The notes: generated by a model from the letters alone, not told the origin. A stretch of DNA of 64,000 bases from Enoplolaimus lenunculus (GCA_030248215.1 JASANG010002840.1:62001-126000); one strand, 5' to 3'. Positions 22,253 to 35,225 are shown, numbered from the stretch's first letter. Numbers and translations are program-made.

Positions 22253-22489
22253 AATTGGTTTGTATTTGCTACATATATTTGGTATAATAATATTATCGTA
22301 CGTATATATTCGTACTGATGCTAGAAGCTAAAAGTAAAATTATGACTGGCTGTTTTCATTTTTCAAATCAAAAAGTATATTATTATCAAACAGGGTGAGA
22401 TCAGATAAATCATAAAAATCGATATCTGAAGGTAATAATATTACAATAATAAGCAAATTTTATGTTTAAGTATATTTTCCAATCGAATA

Positions 22490-25060
22490 CTATTTGCTTT
22501 CAAAGCGGCTCAAGAGTGGGTTTGACCTAGCGATTTTAATCTAGGCCGTTGTTGACAGTATATCTAGAAAATTTGTTAATTTCTGAAATTTTAACCGTAT
22601 TAAACAAAATATATGCGAACCAACGCATATTGATGGAAACATTTTAGATTTAATTTGCACGCATGACAGCCTTATGATAAACTCGTGCGAATTAAGGGAA
22701 CCATTAATGTCCTATCATTTAATTAAGTTCTGTTTAAATTATTGTGCTAAATTTCGTTTCAAGAAAGATCTAAAATATAATTATAGTCGATGCTAAAATC
22801 TATCAATTTTTACTGAGATATTTAGACTCGAACTTTGTGTTCAAAACATCGCACAGCATCAAGGAATACTGGCGAGAATTTCCGACTGCTTTAAACTTTG
22901 GGAAAAGTAACTTAGTACCTGTTTTCCGACCAAATACCCCCAATAACACATTTCCAATACCCAAAACACCAAAACGCATTAAGACAAAAAAGGGAAAGTT
23001 TTAAATTGTGGCGTTTGCATAAGAGTTTTTACTACACTTACCATTTGCGTTTTTGGCATAACAAATTCCGTTATTTGTTTAATCGTGACAAAGCTGTTTT
23101 CGAATAGAAAATAGCAAGTTTTTCAAGTAGTAAATCTGTGAATAATTATATAAAGAAAGCACTAACTTAGAGATGGTATATCAGACTTAGAACCGTGCGG
23201 ATCTGGTACTGTCATAATAAATGATGCTTTGAAAGCAGAATGCCTTAACACATATTTCTGTAGCGTTTTTATTACTGATGGAAATGAACTAGACTTTAAT
23301 CAGAGATGTGACAATTCTATTGCTAACATAAGTTTTGACGCAGATATCGTTAATAGGGCGTTATCATCATGTAATTAGAGTTATTCCCGAGAGCCAGATG
23401 GAATTCCGTCTATAATACTTAAAAAGTGTTCAAACGTATTGGCAAATCCTTTGCGCACCTTATTTAATAAAATTTTTGAGGAGGAATTTTACCTGAAGAC
23501 TGATCATGCAGGTGTTATTTCTAATTACAAGTGTAAACGTGATCCTAAGAAACCATCGAACTGGACTGCCGCAAGATTCTGTCTCAGGTCCACTATTATT
23601 TCTGACATTTATAATTAATTTCCCTGAATCACTAACTTTTACCAAACAAACAAGCAAACAAGCCATATGACGCCGTTTTCCCCGGCACCGGGCGGTTGGC
23701 GTTTCCAGCAGGACACAAGACAACACAGATGAACGATCAAATAACCCATTCCGAAACTCATACACGCCCCTCCTCCACACTTTTCGATCACCGACAAATT
23801 CAATCTGCAGCCCTGCTTTAGCACAATCCTTCTCTACCTGCTCTCCTCAACTTGCCTTCGGCCTTCCTCTCGGCATCACCCCCTTCACCTCAAACTCAAG
23901 CTCCTGCCTGATTGCGCAATTCTCATCATTTTTCAGAACATGCTCGAACCACCTCAACCTGGACCTTTTCACAACGGTCACAATGTCGTCCTTCATGTCC
24001 AGCCTTTCTCTCAGATCAGCGCTGCTCAGCCTACCCAGAAACTTCACCCCACACAAGATCCTCACCATCACTCTCTCTGCACGCTGCAAAGTACCTTGTT
24101 CTTCCTTCCTCAATATCCAAGTCTCGCCTCCATACACAATCGCCGACCGAACACAGGACTAAAAGGAATGCCATATGCGGATGATGCAAAAAATTTTACC
24201 AGTGCCTGTGGCTGGAGATTACGACTTAAAGTTACAGAGAGGTCTTTCATCTTCAACTTAAAGATCTGGTTTTAGATACATATTACTTTGGAGGCTACTC
24301 ATATAAAAGATTTGGGTATACTTATATCACATTATTTGTCTTGTTCTAACCACTATAATGATATATCGTGTACAGCATCACAAAAAATTGGCATTATTTT
24401 AGGAACATTCGCAAGTAGGGATCTAACTTTTATGAAATCAATTCCTATTAGCCATGTAAGATCAATTTTGGAGTACGCTAGTGTTATTTGGTCTCCATTA
24501 AACGTTCAGAATATCGATTGTATTGAAAATATACAATGGAAATTTACTAAAAGAGTTAAAGGTCTTAACAGTAAATCTTATTCTGTTCAACTTATTGCCA
24601 CCAATCTACAGCCATTAGAATTACGCAGAATTATCTTTGTCTTGATAATAGTGATTAAAATAATAATTGGTTTAGTGCAGTTGCAGTTTGAAGATTTTTT
24701 TAGTTTTATGTATGCGCCTAGTGTTTGTACCAGAGGAAAGAGCTACAAGTTGTACCCAAAACCCCTCGCAAACATAATGTACTAAATTCGTTTAGCTTTC
24801 GCGTAGTTAAGATATGGAACTGCTTTGAATATATTTAGGAACAGATTATTTTCGAGCAGACATATTCTAGCTAAGTTTGTGAAAGGGTGGGCTTTTAGAG
24901 ACCCATCGCGGTTTATTGTCCGATGGTACAGCATGATAGAAAATCTCTTTTGTTTCAAGTTAAAAAGTCCACTGTTTACTATACTGTTTTGTTGTTTTGC
25001 AGATGCTTAACTATATGTCATGCTTCAATAAACTTCTTTCTTTCTTCTTTTTCAATTTCA
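22490..25060 (+). mobile_element. Jockey/CR1-like LINE, 5'-truncated and decayed
   Basis: The remnant follows the order of an APE-type non-LTR retrotransposon. An endonuclease piece at about 22610-22760 reads CEPTHIDGNILDLICTHDSL. Linker and RT palm parts at about 23190-23480 include AECLNTYFCSVF, REPDGIPSIILKKCSNVL and PLRTLFNKIFEEE. The RT motif DSVSGPLLFLTFIINFPESL is at about 23575-23632, and the catalytic PYADDAK box is at 24170-24190. The thumb region lies in the 165-residue open frame 24288-24785 (IKDLGILIS, RSILEYASVIWSP). Stops and shifts lie between these pieces. An antisense LINE fragment splits the RT between FPESL and YADD. The likely 3' end is near 25030-25060, in TTC-rich sequence. 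Confidence 0.8.
23641..24160 (-). mobile_element. LINE C-terminal fragment of a second family, nested antisense in the first LINE
   Basis: The minus strand encodes the familiar end of such polyproteins: CVRSAIVYGGETWILRKEE, LQRAERVMVRILCGVKFL, SSADLRERLDMKDDIV, RSRLRWFEHVLKNDE and GVMPRGRPKAS, then WRRGVYEF near 23760. Its 3' end (left) is a TTTGCTTGTTTG-type short repeat, typical of RTE-like tails. The copy is 5'-truncated to about 520 bp. It lies within the RT of the host LINE, so it is younger than that insertion. Confidence 0.8.
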
Positions 25061-25344
25061 TTTCTGGGCGCATATCAGTGTGTCTGGTCAAGAAAGCTGT
25101 TATCTCTCTTGCGTTTGTGTTTGAAAAAATTAACTGAAATGAACCATTCTTATAAACTTATAATCGTTTATGATGGTTAGGGTTTAAGTCTTTATATAAT
25201 GATGTAATGTAGTATCCTATCTATTCATTAAGCATTGTGTATTATAAAAGTTGGAATCAGCATTGGTTCGACATATTCAAAATTTCCAAATAAAAACCGG
25301 CATCGGTAAAAATTTTGGTATCAGCACATCCCTAATATATAACC

Positions 25345-25556
25345 GACGATAAAAGCAGTTGGAAAAGCGTGCTACGGTACATTGTGGTAGAATACTGTTA
25401 GTTCGATCCCCGCTCTGAGTGCCTGGTTTTCAGCTGCTTAGTTACTAGGTCTGAAGGGCGTCCCTTGTCCTCTAGCTATGTCGTTTCCATGGCGTGCATT
25501 GTACCCATCTTGGTCTACGTCTCTGGGTAGTGCTCAATATATATTCGGTGCCACAC
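25345..25556 (+). mobile_element. Second tRNA-derived SINE family, copy 2
   Basis: Box B AGTTCGATCCCC at about 25400 follows a box-A-like stretch, and is followed by CTCTGAGTGCCTGGTTTTC and AGCTGCTTAGTTACTAGG. It matches the minus-strand copy at 11.9-12.2 kb. Confidence 0.5.
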
Positions 25557-25947
25557 GCAAGCGGAACTAGATTATACCGTAATCGGAATCGGAATAGCAA
25601 ATTTATACCGGAATTTTAATAGGAACTAGAAATTTGGTGACTGTACGGATAATTTGTTTTGACAAAATATATAATATTGATTTATGGTGTCTGTTGGCTG
25701 GTAACAATTTCAAAAACGGCATGAACAAACTGGCGATGATTTTTGGTTCTGCAAAAACTAAACTACGAACACCCATCGTAACGAATTTAATAAAAAATAT
25801 TGCAGAATTTTTACGCAACGTATCACAACAAGCAGGATTAAAATTAAAATATCAAAATTCCGATTCCGATTGATTGTGCAATCGGAATCGGAATCGGAAC
25901 TCATTTCAAATCGGAATTCTAATCGGAATCGAACTTTCCGTTGCACC
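25557..25947. mobile_element. hAT-like MITE, GGAATC subfamily
   Basis: The right end is CCGTTGCACCCTG at 25947. Hexamer words AATCGGAATCGGAAT occur near both ends (25573-25587 and 25880-25900, 25918-25930). The left terminus is decayed, so the exact start and target duplication are uncertain. Open frames across it are non-coding. Confidence 0.5.
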
Positions 25948-26128
25948 CTGGTGTCAAAATATTGGCATATTGTCTACTTATGTTACAATACAGTTGTACT
26001 TTCCTATTTTCTGCCAAATTCTTTAAACCTTCACTTACTTCTTGTCAAATTCAACTATGTCATATGTGTGTATTTGATATGTATATGTCTTATATTGCGT
26101 TTTTAGCATATATTTTAAACCCCACTAT

Positions 26129-26469
26129 CAAGATACAACCGGGGGTGTACCTCCGGCCCCGGCAGAAAATCGGCCTCCGACTCCGGTAAAGTTTTCGCCG
26201 GAGGTTGCGGCAATTTCGGTAGTGAAATTTTGCATTATTTTGCAAAATTTATCTGTTTAGCGCGTATCGTTGTAATTTTGTCACACTTTTCAGGAAAGAA
26301 TTTCCGAAATTTCGCAGAAAATTAACGTAAAATCCAAACAACTTAACAACATATTGCAGATATTGGCTAAAATTAACCAATTAACCGTCATTTTTACAAC
26401 CTAATTTTGCTTTCGTGACCTCCAGCTTTAGCTCCGGCTCTCGTATATTTCACCTCCGGTTGTACCCTG
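26129..26469. mobile_element. hAT-like MITE, CCGGCT subfamily, perfect 8-bp target duplication (341 bp)
   Basis: It starts CAAGATACAACCGGGGGTG and ends CACCTCCGGTTGTACCCTG. It is flanked on both sides by cccactat (26121-26128 and 26470-26477). GGCAGAAAATCGGCCTCCG is near the left end and CCGGAGG/CCTCCGG words lie throughout. The perfect target duplication makes it the clearest evidence for hAT-type insertion. Confidence 0.88.
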
Positions 26470-26477
26470 CCCACTAT

Positions 26478-28180
26478 CCTACCAACTTTTATGCGCTTGT
26501 TATAATGCGCTCAACATTTTCTGCCATTTCTCTACCAATTCCCTATTTTATGCAATTTCTGTAATTCCATGTTTCCTGTGATCTTTATTTATTTTAATTG
26601 TTTTCAGGATCCCCACTCCCATTTCTCACTAATTTTTAAGTGCTCATTCAATTTCGCACCTCTACTTCTGCCAATTCTTACCCCATTCGTGTCTATTTGC
26701 TATATTTCTGTTTTGCGAATTATTATCATATTCTGCAATTTCTACTAACGGCCTACGTTGCGCTATTTTTCGATGAGTACTTGCTACTCCTAATTAAAAC
26801 GAGCTGAACTCTATGTTACACCTCCGAGCGAGCAATAGATATCCCATCCAGACCTTACAATGACATAATAGGCAATTTTGCAGATTTAGGAGGAAAACAT
26901 GTCTCCAGCCTATCTTTAAAGGTATACTAATCAGAAATAAAACGCTGTGTAAGTCTGTGGTTATGAAAGTGCGCACACTTTAATTACATACGTGATAATT
27001 TTTTCAGCAGACTGCACAATATTTCAGTAGTATTAATACACTAGCTAAGTGTTTCTATCAGTCGAAATTGTTTCAACATTAAAGATGTTACTAACAAATT
27101 CTTGGCTGGGTTGCAGAGACCTGACAAGTAACATTTTAGCATAGGTCGAGATTTAAGGCAGTCGCACTATAAACCTCTACTATAAGTTTAGACTTCATCG
27201 AAGGTTGAGAAGCATAAGCATATTTATTGATCAGGAATCTAGTAAGAAACACGAATACATAATTATCACAGCTGGTTGCGGCACAGCATATAGAACTGCC
27301 TGAACATTCTGATACCGAGGTTTTGGGGTCTAACAGTTGGAGAGAAAGAGTCATAAAGAATGGAAACCAGGAAACCTAGGAATAGGGCCAGTGTTAGTAG
27401 TACGCTCAGGTATTGGCTTATGCTCGTGGCTTGGGCTTTTTGAACAAGCCCTATACAAAGACGGGTAAATATAAATGAATTTTGGCAAAACTTACAACGT
27501 TGTTTTATATTGTCAAAGCTGTATTGGTGATAATACGGTGATGAACGATGCTTGTTTAGTATATCTTCTTGAGTTCGGCCCATTTAAAGATCACGGGCGG
27601 TACGTTTTTCTGTGGGACTAGCAAAGAGTATTAAGCAGCTTAATGGGTCATCTACGTTATAATGCGTGCACCATTGTAATAAAATGTCCCTCTCTTCCCT
27701 TGCCAGGACGTCATTTTTACACACTTTCCAGATTTCACGTATACGATGTCAGCAGGTTCTCATTTTGATGTGCGGACAAACAGTACACTGCTTATTCACC
27801 AATGGTTTTGTCCTCACCCCCTAGACACCATATTTCATTGTCTCGAGTCCCTTAAAAGGGACTAGGAGAAATCTATAGGTTACAGGTATACAGAACGCAA
27901 CTGCACAAAAAATTTACCCTTGTGTTTGTATACACTTTGTAAGTGCATTGCTACTGTACCGTATTGTCCTGAGTCCCTTTAAAGGGCATTGTTTTGTCCA
28001 GAAGGGAGTACAAGGCAGTGTGGACAAAAACAACTATTACTTTTCAATTGTTCAATGTACCTAGGCTGTTGTAACAGCGTTAATTTGCACCCTGTTTTAA
28101 AGGCAGTGGATGGACAATTTTTTCCACAGGCGCGTGCAGTATAGCGTAGATGATCCATAAGCTTTAAGACTATTTTTCGC
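26478..28180. other. Gene-free stretch
   Basis: I see two near-palindromes around AGTCCCTT-AA-AAGGGACT (about 27845) and GAGTCCCTTTAAAGGGC (about 27970), possibly ends of a small foldback. No open frame here resembles a known family. Confidence 0.3.
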
Positions 28181-28184
28181 TTGT

Positions 28185-28320
28185 CTTAGGCTTAGGCTTA
28201 GGCTTACGAATATGCTCGTTCTTACGCTTACGCTTAGGCTTAGGCTTATGAATATGGTTGTTCTTACACTTATAAGCTTAGACTTAGGCTTTAGGCTTAG
28301 GGCTTAGGAATATGCTTATA
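28185..28320 (+). repeat. Interstitial TTAGGC array 1
   Basis: Runs of CTTAGGCTTAGGCTTAGGCT alternate with CTTACG and CTTATG variants. A higher-order unit contains GAATATG and GTTCTTAC. TTAGGC is the nematode telomere hexamer and one base from the common animal TTAGGG. Confidence 0.7.
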
Positions 28321-28335
28321 ATACAGTTCATATAT

Positions 28336-28905
28336 ACCTAGGCTTGAATTTTCCACTTTTCCCGTTTCCCGAACCTAATCACGTCACAATTATCCAGTCA
28401 GACGGACCAAGCTGTTCCTTCCCTACCAGACCTGACAAAAGCTATACGTTTTACATTTTCATTTGCCACTTTTCAACTTTTCTAATCCCGAACCGAACAA
28501 CACATCCCAATTGCGAAGCCAGACCATTTATATAACTGTTCTTTTTCTACCAGACCAAGAGAAAACTTATACATTTAACTTTTCTATTTTTTGCGGTTTC
28601 CGAACCTCGCTTACAGATAACTTTTTCTACCAACCAAAAACAATCACGTACGCCTTGAGTTTTCCACTTTTCCACTTTTGCTGTTTTCCAAACCGAACCA
28701 CACAACCCAATTTTTCAAACAAAGCAACCAAACCATCCCTACCCAAACACACTTATAGAAAACTTATACGTTTATCTTATCCACTTTATCTGGTTCCCGA
28801 ACCTCGGCTATAACCTTTGATCTTTTCTACCGAACTACGGAATTTTCAGGCATCTGAATTTTTCACTTTTCCAGGTTTTCCAGCCAAAATGTTACATGGG
28901 ATTTT
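28336..28905 (+). repeat. Degenerate tandem repeat, period about 115 bp
   Basis: About five units share the order TTTTCCACTTTT, a CCCGAACC-like word, an ACAACCCAATT-like word, TTTCTACCAGACC and AAAACTTATACGTTT. Units are well diverged. The open frame 28463-28813 arises from the low-complexity pyrimidine bias and is not a gene. Confidence 0.5.
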
Positions 28906-29578
28906 TCCTACCAAATCAGCGGAATTTCTAGCCGTCATACGGCTGCGCTGCACTCCTAGTCATAAGTTTTCCACTTTGGAAAATGGGAATCCTCCATGCT
29001 ATGCATTGGCCAGGTATCAGAACAACTAGCTTTTACAATTTTCGCGACCTTTTGTGGACATTGTGCAAGGTATTTGTAAGAATTAACATATTTGTGTAAA
29101 AAAGGTTTTTCGATTTTGTTTTGTTTTTCCAAATTGGGAAATATATGGAATCTCCATTAGTTTTTTTGAGTGGCCAACCCTGATATGTGATTAGCAAAAC
29201 TACAACTTGTATCAAAGAACCAATGGGGATTTTAATTTATGTCCTATTACCGTACCAAAACGCAATTTTTAAGATTGTTTGCAACAGCTTTTAACGCAAT
29301 TGACTGGCACCCAGTGAATATTAAACAACAGTTTGGCTTCGAAATACCTATTAATATAGCGTTGAATATTTGCTCAGAAAACAGATAGTACAGCAGGCAA
29401 ATGATATTGTTTTATGTTTACCTTTTTTCGAATTACCTGTCTTAAATAGAGTGAATGCCTACTCTGAACCTGAATTAAGACACGATTTGCTCTCTATGTC
29501 AAAAAGCCCAATTTTTTTCTGTAGTATGAAGCCAACCGTATTCGAGCAGTATATGCTATTGTAAAGCCCACCATATAC

Positions 29579-29929
29579 CAAGGTACAACCGGAGGTCCCT
29601 TTCCGGCTCCGGCAGAAAATCGGCCTACGGCTCCGGCTCCGGCTCCGATAGAATTTTTGCTGGAGGTTCCGGCAATTTCGGTAGTAAAATTTTCGCAGAA
29701 TTTAGCAAAATTTATCTGTTTAGTGTGTTTCGCTTTACTTTTGTCAAAAATTTCAGAACAGAATTACAGAAATTTTCCAGAAAATTAACGTGCCTCCGGC
29801 TCCGGTAGAATTTTTGCCGAAGGTTCCACCAATTTCGGTAGTAAAATTTTCCATAATTTTGCAATCTCCGGCTCCGACAAGTTTCGTTGACCTCCGGCTC
29901 CGGTATTTTTTACCTCCGGTTGCACTCTG
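29579..29929. mobile_element. hAT-like MITE, CCGGCT subfamily, second copy (351 bp)
   Basis: It starts CAAGGTACAACCGGAGGT and ends ACCTCCGGTTGCACTCTG. The inside shares GGCTCCGGCAGAAAATCGGC and GGCAATTTCGGTAGTAAAA with the copy at 26129-26469. The flanking octamers agree at only about half their bases. Confidence 0.75.
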
Positions 29930-30028
29930 CACCGTACCATGACGGGCCCATGTTACTTTAAGGGGCGTCCAGGTTTCAGGTGGGTCTATAAAACAGTATG
30001 TTTAGGTTCTACATTATATACATTTTTT

Positions 30029-30116
30029 GCTTAGACTTAAGCTTACGCTTAGGGTTAGGCTTAGGAACACATTATTGCAACGTTTAGGCTTACGCTTAGG
30101 CTTAGAAATACGCTTA
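30029..30116 (+). repeat. Interstitial TTAGGC array 2
   Basis: GCTTACGCTTAGGGTTAGGC and TTAGGCTTACGCTTAGGC words occur in the same orientation as array 1. The array lies about 100 bp after the MITE 29579-29929. Confidence 0.6.
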
Positions 30117-30415
30117 ATCAACTATTACGCCCCTTAGAGTATTAACATTGGCCACATGACGTATAAAATCTGTTTATTTTCAGCTTTGTAAAGCAATTGT
30201 GGCGAAATTTTGCTCGAAACCGCTAAAATGTTTGTTAGTTTTCACGACTAACAATTCCTGGTTGCGCAGTTGTAATCTTGCGCATTGCGTCTCTAATTTA
30301 GGAACGAATACAGCTTTAGTTGTATTACAACTGAAAACACACACATATATCGATAGATATATATACGCTTAAATCTTTAGAAGAGTCATGTCTTGATTGA
30401 AAGCTCAGACTACCA

Positions 30416-30793
30416 ATGAGATTGAGAGTTGGTGCTAGTGGTGGTAGTGGTAGTTTCTTCTTTGTGTATTATAATTTAGGATTTCATGGCTTTGTGTACG
30501 TTATGTGTGTTATGGACACAGATGTGCCATTGGGGCAAGCACAGCGTGTATACCGTGGTATAGCTTTTGGCCCAAAATACCCCACGCATTATATAGTTTC
30601 TGCTGTTCCGCGTTTTAGAACCTTCACCCTGGGACCTGACCGCGGGTTTCAAGTATTGGAAGTCCTCCGTTTAATACATACCAGAACTCATGCCGTCCTC
30701 AGAATTTTGTGCAATATACAACACCAATTGAAAGAGAAAGAGAAAGATGAGCAGTATAGTATAGCAAACGTCTATATGGGGGAACAAGAATAG
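30416..30793 (+). CDS. Unidentified 125-residue open frame
   Basis: The frame begins MRLRVGASGGSGS, has GLGFHGF-like and FGPKYPTHYIVSAVPRFR stretches, and ends in a charged QLKEKEKDEQ segment. I recognise no domain and no splice signals were needed to read it. It may be chance. Confidence 0.15.
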   Translation: MRLRVGASGGSGSFFFVYYNLGFHGFVYVMCVMDTDVPLGQAQRVYRGIAFGPKYPTHYIVSAVPRFRTFTLGPDRGFQVLEVLRLIHTRTHAVLRILCNIQHQLKEKEKDEQYSIANVYMGEQE

Positions 30794-33700
30794 CAGCCAC
30801 CCTGTAAGCTCATTCAATGTTGTTTATATGAGGATGGGCTACAAGTCAATTTTGAAACCGGCATCTCACAGACCAGAACGTTTCATGGTGTATACGCCGT
30901 TGGTATAGGCATTATCCAGCTTGCAACGGTTTCAAACAGAGTGGAGAAGATATGGTTGGATTTTAGTTGTTGCTTTGGTGGTCCCAGGTTCGTTTTCAGT
31001 TTTGGAACAGAGTGAGTGTATATAGATTGCGAATAAAGACTATACATTGAGATACAACAATGATGACGACGTTGATAGTTTGCCATTTTGTGTTTACCCG
31101 TGAGAGTTTTAAAGTATTATGTTTTCTCTCTATCTGGCTTTTCAGTCGTTGTCTTTCTCTCTCTGGTTGTCTCTCTCTCGGTATGTCTCTTGAGCATTTA
31201 CCCAAGTATAATAAAAATAAAATTGCTGCTTCAGTTGTTGTACAATGTCTGCTATGAACGAGCAGTGCGAGCAGCGTGTGTCGCAGTGTAGAACGACTGA
31301 AATGAAGACTAAACGAATAATTAGTTTTGAATACATTTTACACAGGGTCATTTGGTGGGCCTCTTCAGAACGATTTGAGAACCACACATTTCACGTCTAA
31401 ATTTTGGCTATAGGATTTAAGTTGCGTCAGTTTTGCCGTCAACAGCATGTTGATATAGTTTATTTTAAGCAACGCGTAGCTGTATTTTAGAAGGGTAATT
31501 TGAAAATCGCTAAAGCCAGTATAATTTGAAAAACCTTGGGCTTGTAATTTGAAAATTGGAAATTAACTCACGCACAGTGGGTCAATTTCAGCTTGGCTGC
31601 GGAGCGTAATTGTGCTTTTGGTTAAAATATATAAATGAAATTGATGAAAAAGCAACTATTTGTATTCATTTGTTGTTTTCAATTTCTTTTTTGCATTAAT
31701 CTGATGACACGGCGCTTTTGTTGTTTTTCATATTATAAATTAAAACGGGATGCAAAATGTGAACTACAGGTGACTACTGGATATCCGGATACGAAAAACA
31801 ACCGAATATATTTGATATATCCGGATGTCCTGGCAGATATCAGATGAATAGTGCGACGAATGTGCAAAAATGCAAAACGGTTTCCATATTTTGAAAAAAT
31901 GCGTTTATATTAATGACCAGCTAGCATTGAAAGGCGTTACTTAATGGCGGCTAGCAACGTCGGCTAGAGTCAGTCCATTCGCAAAACAAGCGTTTTGAAT
32001 GATGTTGTTTGAAACGATAAAAGAATTTAAAATAGCGTTTAATTTTATGACACGATTCCTACAAGAAACTTTCCCAAACATTTTACTTTCTGCTTGATTA
32101 TAAACTGAAGGGTTAATGCAATAAGCTTGTATACTTTGGCGTAAAACCAGACTTTTTTTATATTAAGTGATGGTAAAATTTTGGTTCTTGAATCGAGGTC
32201 CAATCTAAGGGGGAATTAGGGTCGTCTCCGCCTTAGCCGTGGTACATCAAAGTTTTGTATCATAATTCATGGTGAATTACGTCTGACTTCCCGCCCGCTT
32301 CTCTGCCGAGTTTTCCTTCCTTCATTGTTTCACCTGAGAGGGACTTTAAAATTGCGTATGGCTTAGAGCTCGCTTCGCTCGCTAGTTTTTCTTCCTTCAC
32401 TATTCAACCTCAGTTATCCGTACCGGATATTGATAACCCGCTAGAACATAGATGACTTAACTTTTTCTCGCTGGCTACGCTAGCACACAATTGCCTCTGC
32501 CTGACATAATACTGATCTTGAACAGCCGAGCTTCACGAGTTATGCGTCTGAAAATTTGCGCTGTAGTATTGCATATTAAATTCGCAAAATATAATTCCTG
32601 ATCGATTTCGAAGCTCACGATTCACTGGCTCGAACACATCTGAAGACATATCACCAACTGGCGATAGATAAGCATTGGAGCCAGGAACTTGACAAGCTTT
32701 GATATGATTTCATGGAGTATTGTATTTTAAATAATTTGCACGTGTAACATTGTAAATAATTGAGACGGCCTCAAGGTCGTCGTTTTTAAAATTAGTCAAA
32801 TTGCGGAGTTTTAATTTTTACAATGGCTTTTCGTTTCATATCTGGTCTTGTAGCGGTTATTTTGGATCTTGGCTGATCTGTCACAAAAACGGAGATTTGT
32901 TGCATAATCATTGTGCAAAAATTCAGAGCTTTAATCTTTGTTTTAGGAAAAAGCATCCGTAGTTTTTAGTGCCGTGATCCCCCCGATAATTCAATTTTTG
33001 ACTCATATATTAACAGTTTATACTTAATTTGCATGCTTACTTACTATGTATATAGTATGTACTAAACAAGTTGCTTCATATACACATCAGATTAACACAA
33101 TGCGTGCCGCTTGAGGCTTGTAATTCCAATTCCGATTTGCGCTGTACCGCATGATTGCGTGCCTTTCCTTAACTCTTTTTTACCGCGGTGAAGAAAAATT
33201 TTCAAGATACCGTAGTGGCTCACTTTGTTTTAGCAATCTGATTTGCCTATTCCGTGGTTTGCAAATGGTAGCTCTAGTTCGAGTTACTTGGGTATTGGAA
33301 TTTGAGAAAAGTCTCAGAAGAGTTGGGCTGGTAGTGAAATAAAAATGGTGGTTAAACCGCATAACATTTTAGGCGGCCTTGGGCTCAGATAACCAATTAT
33401 GCCCTTTATTTTTCAATAAGCGTTTGATGACTAAGTCTTCAATGAAATTGAGGTGCCCCTAAACAGTATAGTGAAGCTATGACGTGATTTGCAATTTGTT
33501 TTGCTGTATGCCATTCGTAGTCAATTTCTCGTTTCTGTTGGTCTAAAACTTGTGAGTTTATAACGGTTCATTTTCAAATATTAGTATTATGCATTTGATT
33601 GATTGAAAAATGAAAAAATTTATCCGTTCTTCTAATTTTCGTTTAAAACTGCATTTAATCATACAGCCCATTTTGTTAAATGTTTATTATGTGGTATTTC

Positions 33701-35225
33701 TGATTCATACTGGATATATATATGTACCCCGCCTCCATGACCCTTTCAGGGACTGCTTGTTGAAACTCAATTTCAAAATTTGATACTAGTAACAACTTGT
33801 AAAAGTCAGACGTTATCATTTTATTATCAAAAATAAAAATAACAAAATTCATCCGTAATCGTAAGGATTTTGGGAGCTTTCGATATTTGTTCTGTAGAAT
33901 TTTATTTAGCCGGGTTAATATTTGTATATTTCAAATGTATTAGTAGGAAACTAAGACGTGTTTTAAACTTTTATACTATATCCGTTTTTTGTTTCCGTTA
34001 TTGTTGAATCCGTTAACACCCCGATCGCCGCACATCACCGGACGATACCGGACAGCGACGGAAGGCTTTAAAATCGGCAAAAAGTACTGCAGTGATCTGA
34101 ACAGGAAGAGGAATAATAACAGGGGTCCCCATTTTTGGCAAATATGAATAGGGGTCTGTATTCGTAACAAGCTTCCCTTAATAAACAAAGTCCATAAGTC
34201 CTGAATTGGAATCCGTAAAAGAAACCAAAGCAAAACCATTGCCTAGACTGCTCAAATATGTAACAGACACTCATACAATCCGGCTAAACTTGATTCAATC
34301 TGGAAAAAAGATTAATGGACAATGATAGTTGGTAACTGAATAACACTGGGTTGACCTCTGTAGAGGCAAAATAAATATCAGTCTCCCTCTTATTCGGGTC
34401 ACTACTGTATATATACCGAAAACCTTACATATTAATCGCACCGTACTGTCTGGCCGGCCAGTAAAGATTCTTCATCACTGTAACGTTTAGTTTCAGGTTA
34501 AACTGTGGATCGGTAGTAAAAGAGCCGAATGTGAGTAGTAGACTTTTATACATAATTTTTTTAGTCAACCTGGCATTTTACTATTAATACATTTGTGGTA
34601 TTTTTGAAGTGAAAGAAATAATGGACAAATGTCAAAACAATCCGCAAACAAACACAAATTCACAGTTCACTGTAATATCCAAGGAGGGATTACCCGGGAA
34701 TATAGACCCTTCAATTCAACAGGGTCAATACAAAGGGTTTCGTAGAAACATTTTAGTACTAAAGTTGCGTTTGGTTTCTAGCTCGCTCCGTTCGCGCGCA
34801 TTTTTTTGCGCTATAATGTATCGCGCTGCTCTCGCAATCACAAATTTCTGAATCCGTCAGAGTCGCTGTTCATGTATTGTTTGCGCTAATGACCCGCATC
34901 TTGGAGCATTGTATGTATTAAAGACAGTGTTAACGTTCATCAGGTTCCGGCTAAAACTTTTCGCCGGTTCATGTTGTCATTAAACCAAGCGGACCGAAAC
35001 AAACAACCCAAATGTGCTATATATATACATGCGGATGTATTATTGTCGCAGTGTTTTGCCTCCATTGCAATATTTCATTACTCCAACAAGTGTGTGTGCG
35101 CGCGCATGTATACCAGGCATTTAATGGGCTCTTTCTTGAGCACCACCAAAGGACCCGTATAACAGCAGAGTTCTCAAACTCACTCTTTTACCACGGCAGT
35201 CAATATAATGTGGGTTTATACAAGA
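30794..35225. other. Gene-free stretch
   Basis: This is mostly AT-rich sequence. Pyrimidine CTCTCT tracts lie near 31120-31190. A GGATATCCGGAT-type remnant is at 31775-31845. ATTGCGTATGGCTT next to GCTCGCTTCGCTCGC at 32350-32386 is a copy of the repeat at 35.33-35.37 kb. No convincing gene was seen on either strand. Confidence 0.35.

Noticed and set aside
23912-24275. Plus-strand open frames at 23.9-24.3 kb
   Set aside because: They are shadows of the antisense LINE fragment, whose minus-strand frame has clear family motifs.
28463-28813. 116-residue open frame in the pyrimidine-rich region
   Set aside because: It follows the degenerate 115-bp tandem repeat; the apparent peptide repeats reflect DNA repetition.
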